Shown: positions 1 through 13,862 of the stretch, piece after piece
Position numbering within the stretch: the stretch's first letter is position 1
How the letters are laid out: each line of letters begins with the position of its first letter
Origin: Paracamarosporium sp. OC-R06-R3
Taxonomy: Eukaryota > Ascomycota > Dothideomycetes > Pleosporales > Didymosphaeriaceae
NCBI GenBank assembly: GCA_019828545.1
Contig: JACVRA010000203.1
Location: 124,001 to 188,000, forward strand
Length of the DNA stretch: 64,000 nt
Direction: 5' to 3'
Notes under the pieces: model-generated
Told to the model about the DNA's origin: nothing
Seen by the model: the letters and a program-made list of their open reading frames with translations, nothing else
Database searches by the model: none
Made by a program: the position numbers and the translations under genes

Positions 1-973
1 TATTTATACATTCACGATATCACACTATATGTCCAAAGCTCTCCAGCCTTGATAACTACTATGAAGCTGCGGCTCAAAGCTTGAACTAAAAAGCTCTCAA
101 GGAACTATTGGATCTATTCTTATCTTCATGTGGCTTTCTTATCGCAGGCGCAGCCCCAAAATTGATTCACTCGTCGTGCAGAGCCTTCCCTTCTCGCAAG
201 ACCGGTTAATATCGACGGCTTCTGTGACTGTCGCTCGAACCAATAGTTTCGAAGTTGCTGCTTTATTTTAATTTACAGGAAATAAGGACCGGGGTAAGCC
301 TCATAGTTGTGCACTTTAGTTCTCTTCCGGCTTTGGGAGCTTTTGCGTGGTTATATTATCTCAAGGCGTTTTCTGCACTCTGCAGCTGCATGAGTATGGA
401 TCTCCCACTAATTACTGGCGATTATTGAGGGCTAGATGACCAGGAGTAAACGTTTTCTTCTTGGAGACTTTCTTTATGATGCTTACAATAATCAGCTTCT
501 CATATTTAGTAAAACCTGCTAGACTCCCTCTGGGGCCATTGCATATCTCCACGTCTAAGCCTCTGCGCGCGCACGCTCCCCTCACTTCAAGATTAGAGGT
601 GGCGAACCTTCATAGATAGACTTAGAAATTAATATAATTGTTCCCAGGCTTTTTGTGTATGGACAAGATCTTGGACATCTTTCGACTGGGGTCTATCTCT
701 GCGACACTAAACGACTACCCTGGGAAGTTTTGCATTGGCCTGGGCTGAACGCGGTTCCTGCCGTGCACCCGCATTCTACTTTGGGCGCTTATCAACAAAT
801 TAGTTTCAGCCCTGCAAACTTTAGTTCCGTCCGCAGTCCTTTTCAGCCTTGCAGCACGAGTTTTCAATGCGATTTTAAAGCCAGTAGCTTCCCTCATGTG
901 TGAGAGGTTCGATGAAATGCTGTTCTACCTTTGTCGTAACTATTTTCTGCGATGTCCGAGTTAGACCCGCAAT
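1..973. other. Intergenic flank with one repeat copy
   Basis: No convincing gene is seen. The first 100 bases carry the left copy of a diverged direct repeat whose partner lies near 3.7 kb. A short open frame at 655-903 has no recognisable domain or splice structure and was not called. Confidence 0.5.
32..100 (+). repeat. Left copy of ~70 bp diverged direct repeat
   Basis: This segment aligns in the same orientation with 3671-3741. Shared blocks include TCCAAAG, CTCCA, CTTGATAA, CTCAAAGCTT and AAGCTCTCAA, and many of the differences are C/T or G/A. The two copies bracket the broken membrane-protein gene, about 3.64 kb apart. Confidence 0.7.
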
Positions 974-3311
974 ATGTTCATGTACGTCTTTGATTCCATC
1001 CTCCTACATTGCTTGGATGTGCTGACGTCGATTGTGAAGAAAGGATTCTGGATTAACCAAGTGCAAGGGGCGACCATGGGGCGAACGATTACAACGGATA
1101 CGCAGTCTGGGAATATCGTTATCGTGTTCCTCACGTTGCTTTCAACTATAGGTCAGCAAATCAATGACTCTACGATGCCTTGTCTGACATATTCAGCCGC
1201 TACACATCTTTGGAGTGTGGTCATTTTTCTGTATCATCACTTCCGCTGTAGCAACCGCGAGTCGAACGCGCTTTTTCGACAGGAACAAGTGTACCTTCGT
1301 ACACAACCCACACCCATGGCTCTTCTAGCTAATCATGCTAAACTCTGGTGGGTCTGGAGACACAACAGTCCGGGCAAGAAGCCTTTTTTGCAACTGCTCC
1401 CGCAGATCATTTTGGCCATCTTTTTCGCAGTTGTGGGGATGGCTACTAGCATCTTCTCTTCTTACATTATCACGACAAATCGTATCGAGGTTCTAGTAAG
1501 CAGTCCATACTGCGGTGTCCTCCAATCGAACCCAGCTATATCATCTGTTTGGAATGAATACTTGACTGCGACTATGAAAGTCATGGAAGGAATGACGGAC
1601 AGCTGTTAACTGTCGGAGCCCAATGGCGCCGAATGTTCTAGACTCATTTCGCCGCGAATCCCTTTCAGCACGAACGATGCTCAATGTCCATTTGGGACAG
1701 AGATTTGTAAGCCTAACGTTACAGCGGTGCAGCTAGATTCCGGTCTCCAGGATGTAAATTCGGCTTTCGGGTTCAATCTTCCACCGCACGAGCACGTGCA
1801 TTTTTGCAAGTCAACCTCGTGCGCTGTTTTGTCCCACGAGGGCCGCACAAGAATGATCAACGCCAATGAAACTACTGCTGACATAAAGCGTTCACTAAAT
1901 TCAGTGGATCAAGAGCTCTTGCTTTTCGATTACGGTCAGTCAATTGGGTGGAAAGACAGGTTCACCTTTATTTATAGCTTTGTCACTGGCAATGTATCCA
2001 ACATTCCGGAAGTAAAGTATGTATCCGTGTTTCTCTACGGATTCAAAACTGCTAATGTGCGTTATTCAAAGGGGTCAACAATGGTATAGTTTCCCGGATA
2101 TGTACGGCTGGTCCACCTTCAATACAACTGAAGCCCTATCTCAGCCAGACGCAGATATCTTCTTGAGGATCATCAAAATGAACTCTGCATTCTTTGGGAC
2201 GCCATTAGATGATCCAATCTTTTCTTTCCATAAGCATCTAGCCAAAAATATAACTGTCACTGGACAGGAGAAAGCAATGTATGGAGCTGACTTCCCCGTC
2301 GGTATCATCGGTTGCGCTTTACAAGTATGTTTGGACAGTCGAACTGATGGTGCACATGCTAACTGCAGTCCAGTACCAATTCTGCGTTCAGCGAAAGGGT
2401 GCATCCGAGCCGCTTTGCTCCGACTTGCGCGGGCTACCAGGAGGCGTTGATACAATTGGCCTAGCCAATGCTACTGAACTCCAGCAAAGTGTTTTGAAGG
2501 TGCTCCTAGTCGCAGCTATCGCCATTGACATGAGTAATCTCAAGAGTTTGAGAGCATTTCCAACCGCCCAAACGGTACTTCAACGGTTCAACCTACCAGA
2601 TGATCAATGGATCAAAGAGCTACAAGCTTGGGAGTCAGCTGTTTGGGCCGGGCTGCAGCTTGCTGTGTCCGATTACGCAATTGGCCCGCAAGTGCGTACG
2701 CGGAACTTGACATCATCACGCGGTATCGAGTTAGCCAATACTACTGCGCAGAAACACCTCTGCAAAATGCAAAAGATGCGCAAATCGGGTGGATTCGTGT
2801 AAGTGCATCATGAAATTTCTGTTTTTCTCTGGGAAAACATACATCTAACTTGTCCTGCAGGAACATCAACGTTTTTGGGCTCGCCTTTATACTCACCTTC
2901 GCCGTTATAATTATAGTGATCGACTTCGTCTTACTGCGTTTCCTCATATACATAGGGCGCTTCCGGAAGGCTCTAAGCCCTCGGATAGACCAGTGGATAC
3001 AAGACGGTATCTATCAGCTACAGCGTCGTGCATACGAATCCAGAGAGGAAGGTACATGGCATCGGCTCGATCAAGAGATCCCCGTTACTGAAGGTGACGA
3101 CACCCTAAACGTTCTCACGCAAGAACCACAACACAAGAGGCAGGATCTTCCAAGTCTAACCCCAAAAGATTCGATGCCCCTGACTCTCGTGACTTCGATT
3201 GAACAAGAAGAGCATGTGCATGACAAGAAGGCTTTTAGTCCTGTGGAAGAAAGGGAAACGGTGAAGGACGATCAACAGACCGGAAAAGAGCAAAGACACG
3301 ACACAGATTAG
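974..3311 (+). pseudogene. Multi-exon fungal membrane protein with one premature stop
   Basis: The hand-spliced model has exons 974-1151, 1197-2016, 2072-2324, 2374-2798 and 2861-3311. All four introns are GT-AG and the frame stays open to 3311 except for TAA at 1607-1609. The protein has hydrophobic segments near the N-terminus (after GNIVIV and around QIILAIFF), a cysteine-rich extracellular-looking middle (QCPFGTEIC, GCALQYQFC), a C-terminal membrane span (around LTFAVIIIVIDFVLL) and a hydrophilic tail. This layout is that of a large family of uncharacterised fungal plasma-membrane proteins. The stop falls inside the conserved region (DSC-stop-LSEPNGAEC) and a CAA codon would restore it, consistent with a C-to-T change. 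No intron of usual size removes the stop. Either the gene is dead or it makes a truncated product; no function is known to me. Confidence 0.7.
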
Positions 3312-3737
3312 GATATGCAGACGCTTGATCCAATCCTACACAATGAGAAAGAGCACGAGAATGCGATTGGACTAATTCTCTTCTAACAATTTGTCTCACT
3401 AGTGCGAGTTCGTTGTGGAGTCTCAGATGGAATTATTCTCGTGCGTTTTGGTATTTGGTATCCATGGACTCGTCAATATTTTTCTCGACTCTATCATTAT
3501 ACGCAAGTTTAGTGTAGTTCTTTAACCTAACCATTCGATATTGATTTATCTCCTAATCCCTCCCGCATCAATTGCGTGTAAACAAAACTGACCTCTTTTG
3601 ATGATAGACAGAGTCGATGGAATCTCTGTGATCCATTGTTACATGTATATCCAGGAAATCGTACTACGTTTCCAAAGTTCTCCAAGCTTGATAATTACCC
3701 TTATAGCTACGATCTCAAAGCTTAAATCAGCAAGCTC
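3312..3737. other. Intergenic, AT-rich
   Basis: This stretch holds the downstream flank of the broken membrane-protein gene and most of the right copy of the direct repeat. No gene is seen. Confidence 0.5.
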
Positions 3738-3741
3738 TCAA
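3671..3741 (+). repeat. Right copy of ~70 bp diverged direct repeat
   Basis: Partner of 32-100 in the same orientation. It overlaps the stop codon of the neighbouring minus-strand coiled-coil gene, so the last residues of that gene may derive from the repeat. Confidence 0.7.
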
Positions 3742-4754
3742 ATCCAGTAACTGAACCAAAGTGCTTTACGCTCTGCAACCTTGCGCGCAGTGTTTGGTTT
3801 TCTCTCACGGAGAATTGGACTATGACATGTCTTCTTACCTTGCTGTTTAGATCTCGTCGTTTGCGCCTGCTGAATTGCTTTATTCTCTCCTCTTCTTTCA
3901 TGGCGTGAGCGCTCGATCTCCATATTACATGACTGCTCTTCGTCTCGAAACATCGTCATTTCGCACGTGCTGACATATCTCTTCGGGTGATTCGGCTTGG
4001 AGTCTTGATTGCTGCCGTTTTCGCGCCATGGAGTTGCAATCCTAGAGAACTGGTTTGATGCGGCGTCCTGCTCTTCTGTGATCAGGCAAGAAGCCTTCTG
4101 GAGATTATTGGGTGCGTGGATGTTATCTATGAGCTCTTGGTTTTCCTCAAGTGCTCCGTTTACGAGCTCGTACACTTTGTCTTCAAAATCGCCTTGCTCT
4201 TTCGAAACACGCTTCAATTCTTCTTGTGATCTGGTGGCTGCGTCCATGAGATCACAGTTTTCGTGTTCATAGAGCTGGAGACAAATCTCCGTCTCTTCAG
4301 AGTACATTTCTGTTGCGTCTGGTAGCTCGCTCTGAACTGCGATACGCTCGTTCGTTTTCTCCACATCAATTCGCAGAAGTCGATTAGCTACCTGAAGCTC
4401 ATCAACCTGTTCTTTAACAATCTCAACCTCGGCTACCAGCTCGACATTCTCCTTTTCTAACCGGTCGTTATCCTGCTCTAAGTTGTTGATCCGCGATTTA
4501 ACAAAGATGAGGTCAACTTCAAGAGAAATATTTTCGTGCTGTAATCGAGCAATTTCTTGAACAGCCATACGGAGCTCGTACTTCGTGCGCTGCAATCCTT
4601 CTTGCAGTATATCGAGCCGTTCGTTCAATTTTGCTGAAGTACTTTGCATAAATACGTAATCTGCCTGCAGATGCTCGAGTGCACGGAAGCTGGGACTAGG
4701 TTCGAGATGTAAAGGTGCAGAGGGGCGGAAATGGAAATGGATGTGGGAGGCCAT
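3738..4754 (-). CDS. Coiled-coil protein, function unknown
   Basis: A single-exon frame of 338 residues. The start is placed at 4754 because ACC-ATG-G is a strong context and a histidine/proline-rich N-terminus (MASHIHFHFRP) follows. The frame extends upstream to 5066, but that part has low-complexity composition and no good start. Residues of about 25-140 form heptad-like coiled coil rich in Leu, Glu, Lys and Asn (LEQDNDRLEKEN, ELVAEVEIVKEQVDEL). The C-terminal third is basic and polar and looks disordered. No enzymatic domain is visible. Its terminal codons fall in a repeat copy. Confidence 0.6.
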   Translation of the reverse strand: MASHIHFHFRPSAPLHLEPSPSFRALEHLQADYVFMQSTSAKLNERLDILQEGLQRTKYELRMAVQEIARLQHENISLEVDLIFVKSRINNLEQDNDRLEKENVELVAEVEIVKEQVDELQVANRLLRIDVEKTNERIAVQSELPDATEMYSEETEICLQLYEHENCDLMDAATRSQEELKRVSKEQGDFEDKVYELVNGALEENQELIDNIHAPNNLQKASCLITEEQDAASNQFSRIATPWRENGSNQDSKPNHPKRYVSTCEMTMFRDEEQSCNMEIERSRHERRGENKAIQQAQTTRSKQQGKKTCHSPILRERKPNTARKVAERKALWFSYWI

Positions 4755-5136
4755 GGTTGAAGGGGCTAAAAGAGACATAGTGATCGTGGGGTTTAAGATT
4801 GGACCGAAAGATAACGTTGTCTTAAGGGGCGCAGTTCGTCGTGAAGTCATGTATACGGTAAACATCGAATATTGTGTGACATTGCAGCATTGTGTGCTGT
4901 GATTTGAGTAGATTAACAAAGAAGCAGGCAGTCGCAGCATTGTGCAGTCTTGACTAGCACAGCGACCTGGATAAAGATAGACATGAACCGCAACATCGAT
5001 ATTCAGAGTGAAAGCAATCTCTGTACGGCATGAGCACAGAAACATGTGCTTACACACTGCTCTCAATATTCAGCTTGCTTACGCAATAACCCTGCAGCAT
5101 CTCCGAGACAAGTCCATATAGCTCCCTTCTCCATAA
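4755..5136. other. Intergenic between two minus-strand genes
   Basis: It holds the presumed promoter of the coiled-coil gene and the 3' region of the Rrn6 gene. An upstream extension of the coiled-coil frame runs through it but is unlikely to be coding. Confidence 0.4.
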
Positions 5137-8135
5137 TCAAAACCCACTCATCCTACTCTTGACTTTCTTCTTCTTCATCGGCCTCCCACCATGCCTTCCG
5201 GGCTCAACTTGACTCTGCATAACAAACGGCTCACTCTGGCCGAGTGCAGGTGCTTGGCTACTACTTGCTAGAGGACCAGGACCGGGCGAACTTCTAAGCA
5301 GCTGCGGCTGACTCTCCACTTGGCCGCTATCGATCCTACCTGTGAACAGAAGATTTTCTTTCTTCTGCCTCTTCGCCTGCCTTTCTTTCTTTCGACGGGC
5401 CTTCTCTCGCTTCTTCCGAGTCCCTTCTTGCTCGAACTCCAGCTCCTCGGCAACGGCTCGTTCGGAAGTTTCCCAATCATATACAGAGGGATCAACGCCA
5501 AGCTGCCAATGGGACAGAACCTGATTGATGGTTGGTGGTACCTCTGGGAGTTTAAAGATATCCATATGTAGGTGTTTACTCAAACGCGTTAACGGGTTGC
5601 TACTAGGAAAATTTGAGAGTGGTGAAGTGTCGAAAGGGTCAAGATCGTCAGGTTGTGAGGATTGGGAGTCCCAGTTTGATTGAGAGGAGTATTGTGGAAG
5701 GGAAGATGACACGATAGCACTTTCTTGACTCAAGCTAGGTTGAATGGCGGCCGCATATAGGTGGTCATTGGAGCGGCGAACGCGTATACTGGCCAGCACT
5801 ACACCAGTCGCGATACGACGAGCCATACGCTCCTTGCTTTGCCGGATGCGAGCAGGGATCGTTTCAGGTAAGGGCGCGATCCAATTGTGGAGAATTAAAT
5901 CGTAGACAGATGCTAGTGAAAGAACTTCCTGGGCCTCGCGGCTACCGAAGCCAAGTACATGATCCGACGCAACTCTCCGAAGCTCTAACGAAGATGTAAA
6001 TTTTTCTGTTAGCGAGAGTTCTTGTAGCTTTGCAGACGCATTATCGATATCCTCCACTGTCACGGTTTCCTCTGCGTACTCCTGCAATGTTCCCTTTATA
6101 AAAGGCTCTATGTTTACCTCTCTGTCAAGTCGCCAGTTAATTTCTTCTACCAAGGCCAACAGGTCGAGGCTATCAAGAGAAGCGCTCGCATGATGTGGTG
6201 AAAACAACATATTTGAGCCAACAGATTCGTAGAGGCTCGTGAAGTTTAAAGTATTTCGCGTTATGTGAGTGATCTTTTGGTTGAGCGGCTTCGGTTGCTG
6301 ATAAGTCAATTTCAAAAGTGGTTGTGCCGCACCCATCGATCCATCCGGCTCCACGAAATCATCTTCATCGCTAGAAATCAAATCTTTCGAAGAAAAAGTT
6401 GTTGGTCGAACAACGGTCGCCCAAGAAGTAGGTTCGACGTCTTGGAGTGATGCATCGCTTGGATCAGAGTCTGTGGAGCACAGCATAGTTTGAGCCACAC
6501 TGAGATCGTCGAATAAAGCGGATAGCTGGTAAAATTGAACGCCACGATCCATATATTCATGTCCCATTCCAATAGAGTCTTTACTAGAGTCCTTAAGGTT
6601 GATTTTAGTTATGTCGAAATTCAGCATGAGTTTGGAGTCGTGTGCATCGTCGAAGTTATTAAGTCGAAGTGTATTTGGGCCAAAACTGCAGTAAGGCGTA
6701 ACTGTTGATAGTTGGTCTACCAGGCGATAGACCGTGATAAGCGCGTTCAGGCGCGAATGTATAAAGACAACCGTTTCTACAAGAGTTAGTACCCAAGCAT
6801 ATCTGTTAGTAAGGCCACCATACCTTCCTCTGATACCGGTTGTACGTATAGCTGGAGAGTTACATCCTCAGTCCCTCTGAAATGCGTCCATGACATTATA
6901 ATAGCAGCATCGGCATCATGAAGGTCAGTGCGCGGCTTGTTGCTCGAGGATACCACTGAGAATAGGTACAATCGAACGGAGGTGAGTACCAAAAAATGCT
7001 TCTCATTAGAGGGATGTGTTCTGATATCCAGTATCCAGTTTGTTGAAAGATTTTTAGCCGAGTTGAAGTCTAACACTTGTGGAATAGTGAGGGAACGGGT
7101 AGGCTTTTTAAGGTCGACGAGCTCAATGCGTCTGCGATTGGATATTAAGATAGTATTGGCATCACAGACCCACGTAATACGTGCCCAACCGTCCTCATTG
7201 CAATATCGCAAGGACTCGACCTGTTCTTCATCGTGATCTTCTGTGTTGGTGATGCTCCCAAAGGCTACACGTTTCACGGTATAGTTCCGGCTGTTGCCAT
7301 CAATATCCCACACAGACCAGCACGAATCCTCGTCAACAATCGCAAATTGGCGTTGGTAATGAGGATTAAACGACACGTCGGCATGGGATTTACCGCCAGT
7401 ATCATCAACCCGTATGGAGTGAAAAGGGCGAACATCCACAATAGAAGGCGGAAGGTCATACAGTCGGGATTTAGCAGCAGCCGTGGGACGATGGTGGTAC
7501 ACCGGATCAAAGAGGACGACGCGTTGAGGTAGTCGTAACGCCAGGAAGGTACCAGGGTCCTCCGACTGGGCGAAGCACACTTGCTGGATAGCGGCGGCGT
7601 CTTCGTTCCAAAATCCGCTCTCGCCTGTACAGGAAGGAACTTCTAGATATGACGATCGGACATATTTGTTCGTCATCCATCCACGGCGTTCCTTCGTGAG
7701 TAGCTGTAATCGAAGTATGTTTCCGCTTTCGCCTGTAGGTAATGCAACAACTTGTCTTGCAAAACGAGCACGACTTCGCGGTGGAGTAATAGTACCAAAG
7801 GACAGCAGGCGTCCAATGGTGGCATCATAAGTGCTTAGCGCGGCCGTCGCTGCCGCTGAGACAGTTTCAAGTTCCGAGACATGGTCGATCGCTGGGGCGA
7901 GCTCTGGAAAGCTGCGGATGATGCTCTTTGTTGCTTGCCTAGCGGTCCGCAAGGTCCGTGGAGCGCCAGAAAAGGGGAAATGCACTGCAGCCGGAACAAC
8001 GGTTTTCCATTGGTCTAGTTGTCTGAGAGTTGCTCCATAGGGACTTCGGGAAAAAGCCCACTGGCTGCTGGGTTGGTCGTACTCGGGGATCCCAAAGTGA
8101 CCGAAGTTCAGGTCGTTGGGTGCTTCTTCAATCAT
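5137..8135 (-). CDS. RRN6: RNA polymerase I initiation factor Rrn6-like
   Basis: Exons are 8135-6824 and 6776-5137, with a 47 bp intron, giving 983 residues. In yeast, Rrn6 is part of the core factor (Rrn6, Rrn7, Rrn11) that recruits RNA polymerase I to the rDNA promoter in the nucleolus. Family hallmarks are the N-terminal DLNFGHFG motif followed within residues by YD, a long beta-propeller-like region with WD-type repeats (WSVWDIDG, ARITWVCDANTILISNRRRIEL), a helical central part, and a lysine-rich C-terminus ending KKKKVKSRMSGF. ATG at 8135 is chosen; the frame reaches 8144 only through a TTG. It is head-to-head with SPC25. The length fits fungal Rrn6 proteins of about 1000 residues. Identification rests on recognised motifs, not a database search. 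Confidence 0.88.
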
Positions 8136-8473
8136 TTGGGTCAAGGAGCGGTCGTGGGTGGTATGATTGCGCGCAAGCCAGAAGCATTGTTAGGCAATGG
8201 GTCTCTTTTTCTTCATGGAGGATATAGGTCGAACTGAGTGAAGGTGATGGTAGGGCGCGTGTGCAAAAGTCGATGGGGAACTTTGTCGCGCTAGCGGGCA
8301 ACGCCTAGTCACGTGCGCGCTTCTGCACGGTTCGGATCAACCCAAGCGCCGTTGTTTACGGTGCGACGGAACCAAACAACAGCACTCCAACGACCACCTC
8401 ACGCAGCACTTGTACCATAAACAGTCTGCCAACTAGAAAGTTACCATTTCAAAAATCCGAATTTTGCAATATC
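8136..8473. promoter_or_regulatory. Bidirectional promoter region RRN6/SPC25
   Basis: A 338 bp spacer lies between the divergent start codons. It contains a CACGTG E-box at 8311-8316 preceded by T, a typical fungal Cbf1/bHLH-type site. Its use is not demonstrated. Confidence 0.45.
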
Positions 8474-9305
8474 ATGACGACCTTCGAACCTTCGCTCAGC
8501 GCCAGCATGCGCGCTTCTTCACACGATGCGCCGTCCATGGCGGATCAGCTCCCCTCCATCAACTTCGGCTTTGAGGACCTGCGCAGCCGCATGAACCAGT
8601 TCACTGCGCGCTTCGACGACTTCATTGAGAAAGGCCGTAGACGAGTGTTGGAGGAACGCAATCAATTCCGCGTCAATGTCGCAGAGATTCAAGGTATGCC
8701 CACCCCGCTTGCTCCCGCTCATTCCCCCATGCATATAATGGCATATTGACAACCTCGTAGAGGACCAGCGCATGAAGAAACGCGATATCGAGATCCTCTC
8801 TCTCAAACAGACCCAGCATTCTCAGACCCTCGCCAAAGAGTCTGCCGAAACGTCCGAGATGCACGCCGCCATCAGCACGCTGACCACGCAGCGCGACGAG
8901 CGCCTAACCCACCGCGACGCCCTACGCGCACAGATCGCCGAAGTGCAAAAGTCAGTATCCGCACGCCGCGAAGCACAGCTCAAGCATCGCCGTTACCTCG
9001 ATGGTCAGAGCCGGTACAATGAACCTGAGCTAGAGTTTTGGGAGAGTTATCTGGGATTGAGGATTGAAGGACTAGGCAAGGAGGACAGTTTGAAGTTTGT
9101 GTACACAAACGTCTGCGAGAGAGAGTGGGAACGCGAGGCGTGGTTTGAGCTGGATACTAGTGAGCGGGAGTACAAGGTTGGGGAGGTAAGACCGAAGGTG
9201 GAGAGGGAGGAGATTGACCGCGTCCTAGAACGTCTGAACGAGACAAGGGATCTGGCGGCTTTCTTGAAAGGCATGCGAGAGCTGTTTGTGGAGGTGTTGA
9301 AGTAG
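8474..9305 (+). CDS. SPC25: Kinetochore protein Spc25 (Ndc80 complex)
   Basis: Exons are 8474-8693 and 8761-9305 with a 67 bp intron, giving 254 residues. Spc25 pairs with Spc24 to anchor the Ndc80 complex at the inner kinetochore while Ndc80/Nuf2 hold the microtubule. The N-terminus contains the conserved PSINFGFEDLRSRM segment. Residues of about 40-145 form a coiled coil (EDQRMKKRDIEILSLKQ through AQIAEVQKSVSARREAQ). The C-terminal globular RWD-like domain starts around ELEFWESYLGLRIEGL and contains LKFVYTNV. Length and order match fungal Spc25. Confidence 0.92.
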
Positions 9306-9407
9306 GCTTGTATATTTGTTTACGTGGTCAAGACTTCCTAAGGGCGTTTCGGTGGGATTGGTATAACGACAGCGTAATACCCAATGATGATTCTTCAACG
9401 TATACTT

Positions 9408-11849
<2,442 letters not shown>

Positions 11850-12959
11850 TACATGTGAATTGATGGAGATCCGCGCTCAGTAGAGGCTATAAGGCCATGA
11901 ATCTCTGGTGGAGCTCGAGAAAGCGCACTAGCTGAAAATATCATGGCGGCTGCCCACTTTGGCTTGGCAGTTTCCAGCCTCGTCACGCCAGCCACTCTTT
12001 GTTTCCTTGACATCACGACCGACTTCCTTGGGAACCTGGGAAGCTGCATTGTAGAGGGGGGCTAATGCCACAGCCTTTCTCGACCAGTTTAGCGAGCCTT
12101 GCAAGTACGACTTCCAGCCGTTTTAAAGTGAAAGATGAGCGCTATCGTCCGTCCTCGCCATACGTATGCTATGCGACTGCTTTGAGGAACACAGCCAGAG
12201 CACATATTGAGGACACATGGACCTTACGAGTAGAACACTACCACATTCTTATGGGGGTTGGGGTGCACATGGCACTTATTAGATGGGACGCTTGCCAGTC
12301 CCCCATGCCGAGGGACGGAACAACAACGGATCAAAAATAGGTTTCGCGTGTTCACGGCTTCCAAATACGAGAACCTAAGCACATCACATCGGCCAACAAT
12401 CTCTCCGCGATGATCTTTAGTCATTCTATATCATCTCAACGGGTGGCCCTACAAAGTAGTGGCATTTTTAATTTCATTAGTCTAAGTAGCCAACTTCGTA
12501 GCAATGTTCGCCACCAAGTATACACTCACGTCACGTGAGCAAGATCTACTTGGCTCTCAAGTGCAGGCGCCCATGCAGGGTGCTCCTTTGTCTTCAAGTG
12601 GCACGACAGAGTTGGACTAGACCTGCGTTGCTGTGGTCCGCCATCCTCTCAAGTTTGGTAGGACGTTCTGTAGTTCCACTATTCGACCTGCCAGTCATAT
12701 CCTCGGATCCACGCCGCGACGTTCGTTAAAACAAGGAAGTTAACATCGGAGTACCTCACGGGTCTCCACATGAAATGATACGAAATAAGAGAATGTAGTA
12801 TGCCTGTCGAGAGGTTTACGATCTTTCGTTTTGAGCTTTCCATATCTCTTCGGGGCATCCTAGCACGCCTACTGTGCTCAATTCACTTGCTTCAACCCCA
12901 CTTGTTGTGTAGGTTTGCGATATATTGCTTCGGCTTGTCACGCTCGTTACTCTTTCAAA
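11850..12959. other. Intergenic between DHX35-like gene and peroxidase
   Basis: About 1.1 kb with no convincing gene. It contains a near-palindrome around a CACGTG at 12524-12539. Short open frames here lack domains. Confidence 0.5.
12524..12539. promoter_or_regulatory. E-box-containing near-palindrome
   Basis: The sequence reads ACTCACGTCACGTGAG. It includes a perfect CACGTG and the half-repeat CTCACGT/ACGTGAG. It lies about 420 bp upstream of the peroxidase start. A bHLH or bZIP site is possible; function is not shown. Confidence 0.3.
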
Positions 12960-13862
12960 ATGGGTCGTTTGGCCTACTATACCCTGCTATTGCTGTTGAC
13001 TGCAACATATGCAGCGGCACAATCCAGCTGCCCACAAGAATGGACGGACCTCGCTTTTGACCTTGGATCTTTCTTTGTTGAAGACGGGACATGCTCCAAT
13101 GCAGCCCGCTCCGCCATACGTCTTGCGTTCCACGACTGCTTCCCTGGCTCTTGTGACGGTTCTATCATCAACACTCAAGAGTGTACGGACCGCCAAGAGA
13201 ATGTACAGATGGTTGATATATGCTCAACGCTCAGCGAGAAAACCGGTGAGTACGGTGTCGGCGCAGCCGACATAATACAGTTTGCAGCAGGTATGCCAAC
13301 CTTCGGTCTCTGATTCTGAAAAAACGCTGACCTGACCGTCATAGCAATAGGGCTGGCTTCCTGTAGTGGTGGTCCCGTAACCTCCTTTTACGCTGGCCGT
13401 GCAGACTCCTTTTCCGAGAGCCCTCGTAACGCTATGCCGGGCTCAGAAACAGATGCAAAGTCTATGATAGATCTTTTTGCCGCGAAAAACTTCTCTAAGA
13501 CTGAGCTAGTCGCATTGACAGGAGCGCACACTGTTGGCCGCCTGCTTGATGGTACAGCTATGGACAACACCATTGGCGAATGGGATAACGCGTTCTATAC
13601 GGATACTTCGGGAAACTCATCACCAGGCTCAGTGGCTGCTGATAGATTTCTGGCTCAAGCGGGAGAGACAGGTGAAGAGTGGAGGAATATAGGCAAGACG
13701 CAAGAGAGCTTCATGTATGCGTTCATTCCTGCGATGGAAAAACTTAGTCTGATGGGAAATGACAAGAGTAAATTGGCAGATTGTTCATGGGTAATAAAGT
13801 CGTATGCTGGTGATGCGGAAGTGCGAAGGCGGGTAGTATTGAAGGGGAGGAGGCTGGATTGA
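12960..13862 (+). CDS. Secreted plant-type heme peroxidase (AA2-like)
   Basis: Exons are 12960-13290 and 13345-13862 with a 54 bp intron, giving 282 residues. A signal peptide is clear (MGRLAYYTLLLLLTATYAAA). The distal site Arg/His lies in AIRLAFHDC, and the proximal heme-ligand His in ELVALTGAHTVGR. CDGSI follows the distal motif, as in the ascomycete extracellular (hybrid-B or ligninase-like) branch of the peroxidase-catalase superfamily. These enzymes use hydrogen peroxide to oxidise phenolic or other small substrates outside the cell. At 282 residues it is shorter than typical class II lignin or manganese peroxidases (about 330-370), so true ligninolytic activity is doubtful. ATG at 12960 is preferred over upstream frame extensions because it starts the signal peptide. 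Confidence 0.87.

Noticed and set aside
655..903. Open frame upstream of the membrane-protein pseudogene
   Set aside because: Antisense frame of similar length, no domain, no splice link and no start context.
12065..12340. 91-residue frame between the DHX35-like gene and the peroxidase
   Set aside because: No domain, no good start context, antisense frame of equal quality.
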